Part shown: piece after piece, positions 39,131 to 48,687 of the stretch
Position numbering within the stretch: position 1 is the first letter of the stretch
How the letters are laid out: each line of letters opens with the position of its first letter
Assembly: GCA_029257805.1 (NCBI GenBank)
Contig: JARIAR010000004.1
Coordinates: 1-64,000, forward strand
Source: Blautia sp.
Lineage (GTDB): Bacteria; Bacillota; Clostridia; Lachnospirales; Lachnospiraceae
Length of the DNA stretch: 64,000 nt
Reading direction: 5' to 3'
Notes under the pieces: model-generated
The model's input: only the letters and a program-made list of their open reading frames with translations
Databases searched by the model: none
Told to the model about the DNA's origin: nothing
Translations under genes and position numbers: made by a program

Positions 39131-40093
39131 TTATAATGCCAGAAGAGCAATCAGGCATAAAATTGCTGTTACAACAGAAAATACTGCAACAATTCTTGTC
39201 TCTGACCATCCACACAGCTCAAAATGGTGATGGATTGGCGCCATTTTAAAGAATCGTTTTCCATGCGTTGCTTTAAAATATGTAACCTGTATCATAACAG
39301 AAACTACTTCCACCACATAAATCAGACCTACGATCAGAAGAAACAGCGGCATCTGCATAATATAAGCAGCTCCTGCTACAAATCCCCCGAGAGCCAGAGA
39401 TCCTGTATCTCCCATAAAAACTTTTGCAGGATATACATTAAACAGCAGGAATCCCATAAGTCCTCCTACAACTGCACAGGTAATCGGTTCAATACCTGAT
39501 TTCATTCCCAGGGAAATCACTGTAAAAAATACAGCTACGATCAAAGTAACGCTTGAAGCAAGACCATCAAGACCATCTGTAAAGTTTACTCCGTTTACGG
39601 TTCCAATAACTGCAAAAAAAAGAATCGGAATCGCCAGCCATCCTACATTGAGAAAATGTCCGCTCCAGAAAGGAATCCGCATGGTAAGAGAAATATCTGT
39701 ATAATTCACAATGTAAAATGCAAAAATACCTGTTACAACTATCTGCAGTAAAAATTTCTGCCATGGAAGAAGTCCATCGGAACGCTTCAGAACAACTTTC
39801 AGATAATCATCCAGAAATCCGATAATTCCAAATCCCAAAGTCAGAAACAATACCGGAATGATCTTTGGATAATCTTTTACATAAAACAGACATGTCACTA
39901 CCGTAGCGATAAGAAAAATCACACCGCCCATTGTAGGAGTTCCCGCTTTTTTCAGATGTGACTGCACACCTTCCACACGCTCTGTCTGTCCCATTTTCAG
40001 TTTTCTTAAAAACGGGATAATAATAGGTCCCAGTATAACACTCACTGCAAATGCAATCAGCACAGGAATTACAACATAAAACTCCATCCTCAC
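39131..40093 (-). CDS. mraY: phospho-N-acetylmuramoyl-pentapeptide-transferase
   Basis: KKAGTPTMGGVIFL, NFTDGLDGLASS, FMGDTGSLALGG, APIHHHFELCGWSE. Confidence 0.97.
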   Translation of the reverse strand: MRMEFYVVIPVLIAFAVSVILGPIIIPFLRKLKMGQTERVEGVQSHLKKAGTPTMGGVIFLIATVVTCLFYVKDYPKIIPVLFLTLGFGIIGFLDDYLKVVLKRSDGLLPWQKFLLQIVVTGIFAFYIVNYTDISLTMRIPFWSGHFLNVGWLAIPILFFAVIGTVNGVNFTDGLDGLASSVTLIVAVFFTVISLGMKSGIEPITCAVVGGLMGFLLFNVYPAKVFMGDTGSLALGGFVAGAAYIMQMPLFLLIVGLIYVVEVVSVMIQVTYFKATHGKRFFKMAPIHHHFELCGWSETRIVAVFSVVTAILCLIALLAL

Positions 40094-40171
40094 ACCTCAT
40101 TTAATTCTTTCGTTTTTTATTGACTTTAAAAGTCCCCTTTAGTATACGGCTTTTTCTGTCATTTATCAACC

Positions 40172-41974
40172 CTATTCCGCCTTTCTGCCTTCCTGTACAT
40201 CTTCCTTTTTTTGTATTCCCATATATGGAAGAACATTCGAAAAAATATTACGTATAACAGGCGCTGCAATCGTTCCTCCATAATAAATCCCCTGAGGATT
40301 ATGAATGATACACAGCCCTAGAATCTTGGGATTTTCTGCCGGGGCAAATCCCAGAAAAGACGAAATGTAACGGTTTGCACTTCGCGGGAGCGTCTGAGAA
40401 GTCGCTGTTTTTCCTCCAATCGCATATCCTTCTATTTTCGCATTTTTTCCTGAGCCTTCCGAGACAACTGTTTCCAGTATTTGTCTAACTGTTTTGGATG
40501 TCTCTTCTGATATAATTCCTGTTTCTACAGGATACGGTATCTTTTTTGCTTTTTTTCCGTCCGCACTTCTCACCATCACTCCAAAATGAGGAGTGATACG
40601 ATTCCCCCCATTGATCAGAGAACTTACGGTTGTTGCAAGCTGGATGGGCGTAATTTGAAAAGACTGACCAAAGGAAACGGTGGCAAGTTCTACATCCCCC
40701 ATATTCTCTTTTTTGTGCATGATCGTACCAGCTTCCCCCGGCAGATCGACGCCTGTTTTTTTCAAAAGTCCAAATTGTTGAAAATACTTATAATATCGTT
40801 CAACTCCAAGGCGCAATCCTACTTCTATAAAAACGGGATTACAGGAATTCTGTGCGCCCTGCACAAAATTCTCCGCCCCATGTCCTGTCCTTTTTGCACA
40901 ATGGATTCTTCTGTCATCTACGATTTTATATCCCGGACAGAAAAAATGATCATTTACAGACACTACCCCTTCTTCAAGCCCCGCCGACATCGTGATGATC
41001 TTAAAGGTAGATCCTGGTTCATAGGTGTCATTTAAACAGGGGTTTCTCCACATCTGATTTAACAGATCCTGCTTTTCTTTCCCCCCTTTTGCCTTTTGAT
41101 TCTCCTCCAGTTTAAATGGCTCGTTCAAATTAAATTCCGGTACATTGACACAGGCATAAATTTCTCCATTTTGTGGATTCATCAAAAGCACAGACACACG
41201 TTCTGCCTGCTTTTCTTCCATTACCTTTAATGCTGCCTGCTGCACGTATTCCTGAATATTCGCGTCCAGACTCAACTGCAGATCATCTCCCGGAATGGGA
41301 TCCTGACGATTTTCTCCCATATCCTCCAATTCTACCCCTCTTGCATCTGTTGTCGTTAAAATTTTTCCGGGCTTTCCCTTTAATATATTCTCATATTTTA
41401 CTTCAAGACCAATAATCCCCTGATTATCTCCACCTGTAAATCCAAGTACCTTGGATGCCAAAGAATCATATGGATAATACCGTTTATAGTCTTCATCTAC
41501 TTTCACCCCGGAAAGTCCATATTCCCGAATGGTGTCCCCTACTGTCTTTTCCACATTCGTCTTAACTCTTTCAATAGAAGAAACTTTTTCCACTCTTTTT
41601 TTTATTTCTGATGCCGGAATCCCCAGTTCTTTTGAAAGTACAGAAATTACTTTCTCCGGCTCTTTCATCTGACTATGTATAACGGAAACTGTACAGACAG
41701 TTTTATTGTCTGCAAGAACCTTCCCATTAGCATCCAGTATCCTTCCTCTTGCAGCTTTAATCGCACGCTCTCTTTCGTGAAGGGCCTGGGCTTTTGCGTA
41801 ATAATAATCTGATTGAAATGCCATAAGATAAAGAAGCCTGCCGATCAATCCTGTCATCATAAAAAAGCATCCCAAAAAGACTATCCAGATCTTCTTTTTA
41901 TGAAATGTTTTATTTCTTTTCCTCAACAGAAAAACCCCCGCTGCATTTGTCATAACAATATATGACGTCTGCAT
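40172..41974 (-). CDS. penicillin-binding transpeptidase (FtsI/SpoVD-type), second of tandem pair; start may lie further downstream
   Basis: PBP dimer plus transpeptidase; YEPGSTFKIIT (SxxK), NSCNP, GGKTATSQ (KTG-like). Confidence 0.92.
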   Translation of the reverse strand: MQTSYIVMTNAAGVFLLRKRNKTFHKKKIWIVFLGCFFMMTGLIGRLLYLMAFQSDYYYAKAQALHERERAIKAARGRILDANGKVLADNKTVCTVSVIHSQMKEPEKVISVLSKELGIPASEIKKRVEKVSSIERVKTNVEKTVGDTIREYGLSGVKVDEDYKRYYPYDSLASKVLGFTGGDNQGIIGLEVKYENILKGKPGKILTTTDARGVELEDMGENRQDPIPGDDLQLSLDANIQEYVQQAALKVMEEKQAERVSVLLMNPQNGEIYACVNVPEFNLNEPFKLEENQKAKGGKEKQDLLNQMWRNPCLNDTYEPGSTFKIITMSAGLEEGVVSVNDHFFCPGYKIVDDRRIHCAKRTGHGAENFVQGAQNSCNPVFIEVGLRLGVERYYKYFQQFGLLKKTGVDLPGEAGTIMHKKENMGDVELATVSFGQSFQITPIQLATTVSSLINGGNRITPHFGVMVRSADGKKAKKIPYPVETGIISEETSKTVRQILETVVSEGSGKNAKIEGYAIGGKTATSQTLPRSANRYISSFLGFAPAENPKILGLCIIHNPQGIYYGGTIAAPVIRNIFSNVLPYMGIQKKEDVQEGRKAE

Positions 41975-41981
41975 GCGGGGG
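41935..41981 (-). terminator. terminator/attenuator-like hairpin between tandem PBP genes
   Basis: Minus strand CCCCCGCaTGCA...GTCATATATTGTTATGAC...TGCAGCGGGGG then TTTTT, starting about 8 nt after the upstream stop codon. Confidence 0.65.
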
Positions 41982-41988
41982 TATTCAT

Positions 41989-44226
41989 TTATTCTAACCC
42001 GGCTTCTTCGTTTGTAAGACCTTCACTTTCCATATCATTGCCCTGTATTGGCTCGGAATTATCTTCCAGTGGTTCCGGAATGCCTGTATTGGAAACTGCT
42101 TCCTGCGTATCTGCTCCGGCAGTTCCTCCATAATTTCCCCAATTTTCGGATTTTATATATTCGCCATTTTCATCCAGCTTATAATCTCCGTTATCCTCCA
42201 GAAGATATCCATTTTCATCAATACGATTTCCATCCCAGTCAATGATATTTCCTTTTTCATTTACCAGATTTCCATTTTCATCTACATCGCTTCCCACAGG
42301 ATTCTTTAAATATCCTGAAAAGCCCTCCCAAAGTTCTGTCTCCGGTGCAACTCCCTCAGATGTTTCATCCGGCGCTACATTCAAATATGGAAGAAGTTCC
42401 GATAAAATCCCCTGTGCAATATACTGTGCATATGTACTGGTTGCCTGATCTTCTGCATTCGGCTCATCCACTACTACATACAAAACAACTGCAGGTTCAT
42501 CCACTGGTGCAAATCCAATAAAAGATCCAAGATATTTTCCATTTCCACGAGGGAATTTTTCTGCAGTACCTGTTTTTCCACCTGAACTATATCCCTGTAC
42601 CTTAGAATAGCGGCTCGTACCCTGTTGGACACTTAATTCCATATAACTGCGTATGTCCGAAGAAATATTGGCGGAAATAGTCTGTTTTAAAAGAGTGGGA
42701 GAATATGCCTTCACAACTCCCCCTGTAGAATCTTTGATATTTTTCAAAAGATGCGGCTGATAATAATATCCTCCGTTCACAACCGAGCACATCGCATTAA
42801 TTTCCTGAATCATAGTACATGTATATCCCTGTCCAAAAGCTGAACAGGCAAGCTCTGTTTCTCCCATTGTATCTTTTGTATGAATAATACCGGTTCCTTC
42901 ATTTGGAAGGTCGATCCCGGTTCTTGTTCCAAAATTAAAAAGACTCTGAGCCTTAATAAACTGCTCACTTCCCATTCGTTCTCCAATTTGCATCATACCG
43001 TCATTACAGGAATTTGCAATAACTTCTGCCAGAGTTTGCGTTCCATGAGCATCCGGGTACACAGCACATTTAATCGCTGTTTCACCATTGACACCAAAAA
43101 CCTGAAGTCCGTCACATGTAAATGTGTCATTAACAGAAATTTCACCTTTTTCCAGAGCCCCTGCCATAACAATGGGCTTTACAACAGATCCAGGCTCAAA
43201 AGCATCTGTTACACAGAAATTACTCCACATGTCATTTAAAGCTTCTACCGTTTCCTCGTCATCCATTGCTTTAATCTGACTTTCGGAATAAGCCTTAGAT
43301 AAATCTCTGGGATCATTTAAGTCATAGCGATCTCCGCCATCCATGGCAAGGATTTCACCAGTAGAAGGTTTTTCCACAATTACCCCAATGTGTTTTGCTC
43401 CCATCTTTTCCTGAAAAGCATTTACGTACTTTTCCACAATCTGCTGTGCCCCGATATCTATGGTAGTTTCAATACTTTTCCCATTTGTGGGCTCTATGAT
43501 TGTCTGTTCCACATCTGAATTATTGTTAAAATAGCCATATTGACGACCATCTATTCCCATAAGCGTGCTATTATAATAGCTTTCCAGCCCCACATCTGCA
43601 ATGTCTCTTCCCAGAGTAAAACCAATGGTATCACATGCCGCTTCATGAAACGGATATGTCCGAAGATAATCTTCTTCAAACCAGATGCCTTTAATATTAT
43701 TTCGCTCCTCTATCTGAGCCTTTGTCAGCGTACTGTCTTCCGGAATTTCGGTATACTCATCAAAAGCTTTTTTTTCATCCATGGAAAGCTGCTTTTTCAT
43801 AATCTGGTACTGACTGTTTTGTGTTGTAGTGTCCATAAGACGCGCACGTACATCTTTCTCATCCACTCCCAGAATATCCACAAGTGCTCTTACGGTAGGT
43901 TCTACATATTCCTTTTTGCTGTTTACAGCCTTGCAGTCCAAAATCACATTATATACTTTATTACTTGTTGCAAGAAGATTTCCGTTCCTATCGTAAATAT
44001 CTCCTCTTTTTGCCGGAAGAACTCTGCTTTCATACTTCTGCTGTGCCTGATTCAGCACCTGCTTTTTATATCGGCTTCCGCTTGTAGCATTGATATACGT
44101 AATTCTTGCTGCCAAACCTACTAAAGCCAGCAACACCGCACCAAGCAGCATTACCAGCTTTTTTCTCATGATCAGATTAATTTTTCTCTTTGGTTTTCTA
44201 TTATTTTTTCTTTTTGTCGCAGTCAA
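41989..44226 (-). CDS. penicillin-binding transpeptidase (FtsI/PBP2x-type) with D-x-N-G-rich C-terminal tail
   Basis: FEPGSVVKPIVMAG (SxxK), NSCNDGMM, GGKTGTAEKF; located after ftsL-like gene. Confidence 0.93.
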   Translation of the reverse strand: MTATKRKNNRKPKRKINLIMRKKLVMLLGAVLLALVGLAARITYINATSGSRYKKQVLNQAQQKYESRVLPAKRGDIYDRNGNLLATSNKVYNVILDCKAVNSKKEYVEPTVRALVDILGVDEKDVRARLMDTTTQNSQYQIMKKQLSMDEKKAFDEYTEIPEDSTLTKAQIEERNNIKGIWFEEDYLRTYPFHEAACDTIGFTLGRDIADVGLESYYNSTLMGIDGRQYGYFNNNSDVEQTIIEPTNGKSIETTIDIGAQQIVEKYVNAFQEKMGAKHIGVIVEKPSTGEILAMDGGDRYDLNDPRDLSKAYSESQIKAMDDEETVEALNDMWSNFCVTDAFEPGSVVKPIVMAGALEKGEISVNDTFTCDGLQVFGVNGETAIKCAVYPDAHGTQTLAEVIANSCNDGMMQIGERMGSEQFIKAQSLFNFGTRTGIDLPNEGTGIIHTKDTMGETELACSAFGQGYTCTMIQEINAMCSVVNGGYYYQPHLLKNIKDSTGGVVKAYSPTLLKQTISANISSDIRSYMELSVQQGTSRYSKVQGYSSGGKTGTAEKFPRGNGKYLGSFIGFAPVDEPAVVLYVVVDEPNAEDQATSTYAQYIAQGILSELLPYLNVAPDETSEGVAPETELWEGFSGYLKNPVGSDVDENGNLVNEKGNIIDWDGNRIDENGYLLEDNGDYKLDENGEYIKSENWGNYGGTAGADTQEAVSNTGIPEPLEDNSEPIQGNDMESEGLTNEEAGLE

Positions 44227-44234
44227 TTAATCAC

Positions 44235-44807
44235 CTACTTTATATCAGGAATATCCTGATACTGTCTTACATAACTGTTCCCTTCTGTTCTATATGTCAT
44301 TACCTGGTCTTCGCTTGGATATCTCATATTTAAGCGTCCAATAGCAATTTTGCGAATCCTGTTCAAATCCACATTGGAAGTCACCTGACTATAATATGCG
44401 TCATTATCTTCCCGGATCTGATTTAATTCTGATTCCAATGCAGCTACTGTTTTCATGCTTCCTGTAATTTCTGCCTTTAGCTGAAGATAATTAATGCAGC
44501 AAAAAAGAACCGCTGCCGAAACAGCCGCAATAAATACTACATATCCTTTCCCCATTCCCAGGGCTCTTTCTCTGTTTTTACGCGTTGCTTTGCTTACTTC
44601 AGCATTCCGGTAATTTTGCGGACGTGCTGTTTTCTGTGCAGGCCTCGCCGTTCTTCTTGCAGCTGTCTGTCTCTGCGGAGTGCGACGTTGTCTCACAGGA
44701 TCTTCTGCAAGTCTCCTTGCAGCACTTCCTTCTACATACATTCCTCTTGCGTTCCTAGCACTATTCGCATTTCTTCTGGCTGTCTCTACCCTATTTGTAT
44801 TCGCCAT
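44235..44807 (-). CDS. FtsL-like septum formation protein
   Basis: Single TM followed by coiled coil; position between rsmH and PBP genes. Confidence 0.75.
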   Translation of the reverse strand: MANTNRVETARRNANSARNARGMYVEGSAARRLAEDPVRQRRTPQRQTAARRTARPAQKTARPQNYRNAEVSKATRKNRERALGMGKGYVVFIAAVSAAVLFCCINYLQLKAEITGSMKTVAALESELNQIREDNDAYYSQVTSNVDLNRIRKIAIGRLNMRYPSEDQVMTYRTEGNSYVRQYQDIPDIK

Positions 44808-44822
44808 TTTATATTGCCCCTT

Positions 44823-45761
44823 TTATTTCCTGTTTCTTTCAAAAATCCGAAGTTTTGCGCTTTTGGAACGAGGATTCTCCTCCATCTCCTGTGCACTTGG
44901 CAAAATTGGCTTTCGGGTTATCACCCGGCCTTTAGATTCCTTTCCGCATACACATACCGGAAATTCCGGCGGACAAGTACAAGGATTCTCATTTTTTCTA
45001 AAAATAGTCTTAACAATCCTGTCTTCCAAGGAATGAAATGTAATGATACATAATCTGCCGCCATCATCCAGCAAATCAATCATTCCATCCAATGAATCAC
45101 GAAGCACATCCAACTCTCTGTTTAATTCAATCCGTATCGCCTGAAAAGTACGTTTTGCAGGATGTCCTCCTGCCGCCTGTATTTTCATGGGAATCGCTCT
45201 TCTGATTATTTCTGTAAGCTGCCCGGTTGTCTCAACAGGTGCCTGGGCTCTGGCAGCAACAATATGCTTTGCGATGTTTTTTGCAAATTTATCTTCTCCG
45301 TAATCACGAATAATACGGTACAATTCTTTCTCTTCATACCCATTTACAATGTCCCCTGCTGTCTGGCTCTGTCGCCGATCCATACGCATATCCAGGGGTG
45401 CATCTGTGCGGTAGGTAAAACCCCGCTCCTCATTATCAAGTTGATAGGAAGAAACACCCAGATCCAGAAGGATGCCATCTACTTTTGTGATACCGCGGGC
45501 GCGAAGTTCCTCTACCATGTAACAATAATTGCTGCGAATGATCATCGCCTGTTTATAGGCAGCCAACCTTTCACTCGCAGCAATTATTGCATCCTGGTCT
45601 TGATCTATGCCAATAAATCTCCCCTTGGCAGAAAGTTTCTTACATACCTCACTGGCATGTCCCGCTCCTCCTAAAGTACCATCCACGTAGATACCGTCCG
45701 GTTTTACATTTAAACCGTCTATGGTTTCTTCCAGTAATACAGATTTGTGTTTAAATTCCAT
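44823..45761 (-). CDS. rsmH: 16S rRNA (cytosine1402-N4)-methyltransferase
   Basis: [48 protein letters not shown]. Confidence 0.97.
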   Translation of the reverse strand: MEFKHKSVLLEETIDGLNVKPDGIYVDGTLGGAGHASEVCKKLSAKGRFIGIDQDQDAIIAASERLAAYKQAMIIRSNYCYMVEELRARGITKVDGILLDLGVSSYQLDNEERGFTYRTDAPLDMRMDRRQSQTAGDIVNGYEEKELYRIIRDYGEDKFAKNIAKHIVAARAQAPVETTGQLTEIIRRAIPMKIQAAGGHPAKRTFQAIRIELNRELDVLRDSLDGMIDLLDDGGRLCIITFHSLEDRIVKTIFRKNENPCTCPPEFPVCVCGKESKGRVITRKPILPSAQEMEENPRSKSAKLRIFERNRK

Positions 45762-45795
45762 CTCCGTCTCCTGTTGGATTAGACTCTACGCAATG

Positions 45796-46236
45796 CTAAA
45801 TGACGATCCCCATTTCCTGCATACTTTCTGCAATCTCATTCATATCGTCATAATCGCAGTTTTCGCTCCACTTCTCTTTGCTCCAGACTTCGATTCTGTT
45901 CAGATTACCTGTCAGAACCACATCCTTCTCCAGACCAGCAAATCCCCGCAGCGTCTGTGGCACAAGGATTCTCCCCTGCTTGTCCAGTTCACACATTGTG
46001 GCGCCTGCAACAAAGAACCGTGAGAAGGTTCTTGCGTTCTTATTCGTAAGTGGCAAAGCTCGTAACTTCTGTTCAAAGATTTCCCATTCATTCATAGGAT
46101 AAATCGAAAGACAACCATCCAATCCTTTTGTCAGAACAAATTCCTGTCCTAAAAGCTCCCGGAATTTAGCCGGAATGATCAAACGCCCCTTCGCGTCAAT
46201 TGTGTGGTTGTATTCTCCCATGAACATGCAAATCAC
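45796..46236 (-). CDS. mraZ: division/cell wall cluster transcriptional repressor MraZ
   Basis: [42 protein letters not shown]. Confidence 0.97.
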   Translation of the reverse strand: MICMFMGEYNHTIDAKGRLIIPAKFRELLGQEFVLTKGLDGCLSIYPMNEWEIFEQKLRALPLTNKNARTFSRFFVAGATMCELDKQGRILVPQTLRGFAGLEKDVVLTGNLNRIEVWSKEKWSENCDYDDMNEIAESMQEMGIVI

Positions 46237-46308
46237 CTACTCTCGAAAATATGAATCTCCCCTTCACATTTTCTTAGGGCGGAAATGATATTCAATGCCA
46301 TCCGGCAT

Positions 46309-46344
46309 CCATTTGCCACCACTATCCTCCACTTTCTACCACTT
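46309..46344 (-). promoter_or_regulatory. MraZ-box-like direct repeat array
   Basis: Minus strand AAGTGGTAGA AAGTGGAGGA TAGTGGTGGC AAATGG; four hexamers at exact 10-bp spacing just downstream of the promoter. Confidence 0.75.
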
Positions 46345-46352
46345 ATGTGCTT

Positions 46353-46381
46353 ATTCTAAACTATTCAAGTGAAAAATACAA
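46353..46381 (-). promoter_or_regulatory. mraZ/dcw promoter
   Basis: Minus strand TTGTAT-N17-TAGAAT. Confidence 0.55.
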
Positions 46382-46569
46382 GTGGGAATCCAAGTTTTTT
46401 TCATTTTGCTTATAAATTAATAAATACGAAACATTCCTTATTTCCAAAATCTTTATACGGTCTTAATACTCTATGATTACTTATTTATGCGTAATTAATG
46501 CAAGATGGTCTATAGTATAAGGACGTTATAGAATAAAGATAATGTAAAGAAAACAAATGGTGAAAGAAC

Positions 46570-47931
46570 ATGAAACTCCTTAATAAAATTTTTCATAAAA
46601 AAATACACGTTTCCTCATCCCGGATTATTATTCTGGGATTTTTTCTGGCTATTATCTGTGGAAGCCTTCTTCTGATGCTTCCCATTTCTTCAGCCGAAGG
46701 ACATGGAACTCCTTTTCTGGACTCCCTGTTTACTGCAACATCCGCTGTATGCGTTACAGGCCTGATTGTCCATGATACTGCAACATACTGGTCCGGATTC
46801 GGGCAGGCTGTGATTATTACCCTTATTCAGATCGGCGGTATGGGAATTGTCACAATTGCTGTTGCTTTTGCCCGGCTCTCCGGTCGAAAAATCGGGCTTA
46901 TGCAAAGAAGCACTATGCAGGAAGCCATTTCTGCACCTCATGTAGGCGGAATTGTGCGTTTAACAAACTTTATACTGCGGACTACAATTGCCATAGAACT
47001 TATCGGCGCCATTATTCTGTACCCCTGTTTTCTTTCAGAATTTGGTCCTTTAAAGTCCATCTGGTATTCTGTTTTTCACTCTATTTCCGCTTTTTGTAAT
47101 GCAGGTTTTGATTTAATGGGAATCAGAGAACCGTTTTCTTCCCTTACTGCCTATGCCAGCCACCCTGTTGTAAATATTGTGATCGCTTTCCTTATTATAA
47201 TAGGAGGTATTGGCTTCCTTACATGGGAAGATATAAAAATACACACCTATCATCTGCATAAATACAGAATGCAAAGCAAAACCATTCTTTGTGTAACATC
47301 TGTCCTGATTGTTGTTCCGGCAATTTACTTTTTCTTTGCCGAATTTTCCAGAAACACATGGGGGGATTTGTCCTTAGGAGAACGTACCATACGATCCTTT
47401 TTCCAATCCGTCACTCCAAGAACTGCCGGATTTAACACTGTAGATCTGACTCTCCTTACGGAACCCGGACAGGTAATCACTATTTTGCTCATGCTTATTG
47501 GCGGTTCTCCCGGATCTACTGCCGGGGGTCTGAAGACCACTACCGTTGCCGTACTTTTTGCTTCCGCTTTTGCTGTATTTACACAAAAACCAAATGGACA
47601 TCTGTTTCACAGAAGAATTCCGGATAATACTATTCACTATGCAGCCACCATTCTTCTTATGTACATTGTCCTGTTTCTTTCCGGCGGTTTGCTGATCAGC
47701 TGTGCAGAAGGACTTCCTGTACTGCCTTCACTTTTTGAGGCAGCATCTGCCATCGGTACAGTGGGATTGTCCATGGGCATCACTCCACAGCTTGGCATTC
47801 TCTCCAGAATTGTACTTATCTGCCTTATGTTTTTTGGGCGTGTTGGCGGGCTTACACTTGTATTTGCTGCCATTTCAAATAAACATCATGCAGCCTCAAA
47901 GCTGCCACAGGAAAAAATAACAGTAGGTTAA
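46570..47931 (+). CDS. TrkH/KtrB family potassium uptake protein
   Basis: LFTATSAVCVTGLIVHDTATYW, SVTPRTAGFNTVDL, GGSPGSTAGGLKTTT selectivity filter motifs. Confidence 0.94.
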   Translation: MKLLNKIFHKKIHVSSSRIIILGFFLAIICGSLLLMLPISSAEGHGTPFLDSLFTATSAVCVTGLIVHDTATYWSGFGQAVIITLIQIGGMGIVTIAVAFARLSGRKIGLMQRSTMQEAISAPHVGGIVRLTNFILRTTIAIELIGAIILYPCFLSEFGPLKSIWYSVFHSISAFCNAGFDLMGIREPFSSLTAYASHPVVNIVIAFLIIIGGIGFLTWEDIKIHTYHLHKYRMQSKTILCVTSVLIVVPAIYFFFAEFSRNTWGDLSLGERTIRSFFQSVTPRTAGFNTVDLTLLTEPGQVITILLMLIGGSPGSTAGGLKTTTVAVLFASAFAVFTQKPNGHLFHRRIPDNTIHYAATILLMYIVLFLSGGLLISCAEGLPVLPSLFEAASAIGTVGLSMGITPQLGILSRIVLICLMFFGRVGGLTLVFAAISNKHHAASKLPQEKITVG

Positions 47932-47942
47932 AGGAGTTTATC

Positions 47943-48590
47943 ATGAAATCAGTATTATTAATCGGACTTGGAAGATTTGGAAGACATATCGCCATGAACT
48001 TAAACGAACTTGGCCATCAGATTATGGCTGTAGATATTCGTGAGGACCGCGTAGATAAAGCGCTCCCTTATGTCACAAACGCCCAGATCGGAAACAGCAC
48101 AAACGAAGAATTTCTTTCCTCTCTGGGAATCCGAAACTTTGATGTTTGTTTTGTTGCCATTGGCGATAATTTCCAGAGTTCTCTGGAAACCACTTCCCTT
48201 TTAAAAGAGCTTGGGGCTAAATTAGTAGTTTCCAGAGCTGCACGCGATGTACATGCAAAATTCCTTCTCCGCAATGGAGCAGATGAAATCGTATATCCAG
48301 AAAAACAGCTTGCTTCCTGGACTGCTATCCGATATACTTCTGATCACATTTTTGACTATATGGAACTTGACAAAGACTATGCTGTTTTTGAAGTTTCCAT
48401 TCCGGAATCCTGGGTAGGCCGTTCCATTGGACAGCTGGATATCCGCAAAAAATATAATATCAACATCATGGCTTTGAAAAACCATGGAGAGTTAAATCTG
48501 AACATCACATCTGACACATGCATTGCTCCCGGAGAAACAATGCTGGTACTTGGAAACAATGTTGATATTCATAAGTGCTTTCACATTTAA
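47943..48590 (+). CDS. TrkA/KtrA family potassium uptake regulator (RCK_N plus RCK_C)
   Basis: MKSVLLIGLGRFGRHIAMNLNELGHQIMAVDIREDRVD; NAD-binding motif. Confidence 0.94.
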   Translation: MKSVLLIGLGRFGRHIAMNLNELGHQIMAVDIREDRVDKALPYVTNAQIGNSTNEEFLSSLGIRNFDVCFVAIGDNFQSSLETTSLLKELGAKLVVSRAARDVHAKFLLRNGADEIVYPEKQLASWTAIRYTSDHIFDYMELDKDYAVFEVSIPESWVGRSIGQLDIRKKYNINIMALKNHGELNLNITSDTCIAPGETMLVLGNNVDIHKCFHI

Positions 48591-48687
48591 ATTATAAAAC
48601 ATACAAAAATCTCTCCGCATAAAACCCTCATGTGAAAATACCTGGAAATGTGTTATAATGTATCAAGCACAAGACAGGAGGTATCAT

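Noticed and set aside
43540-44124. 194-aa plus-strand ORF
   Set aside because: Antisense to the PBP gene; no domain signal.
46382-46569. Possible ydaO/c-di-AMP riboswitch upstream of trkH
   Set aside because: No conserved riboswitch core recognised; the region is AT-rich with only promoter-like sequence.
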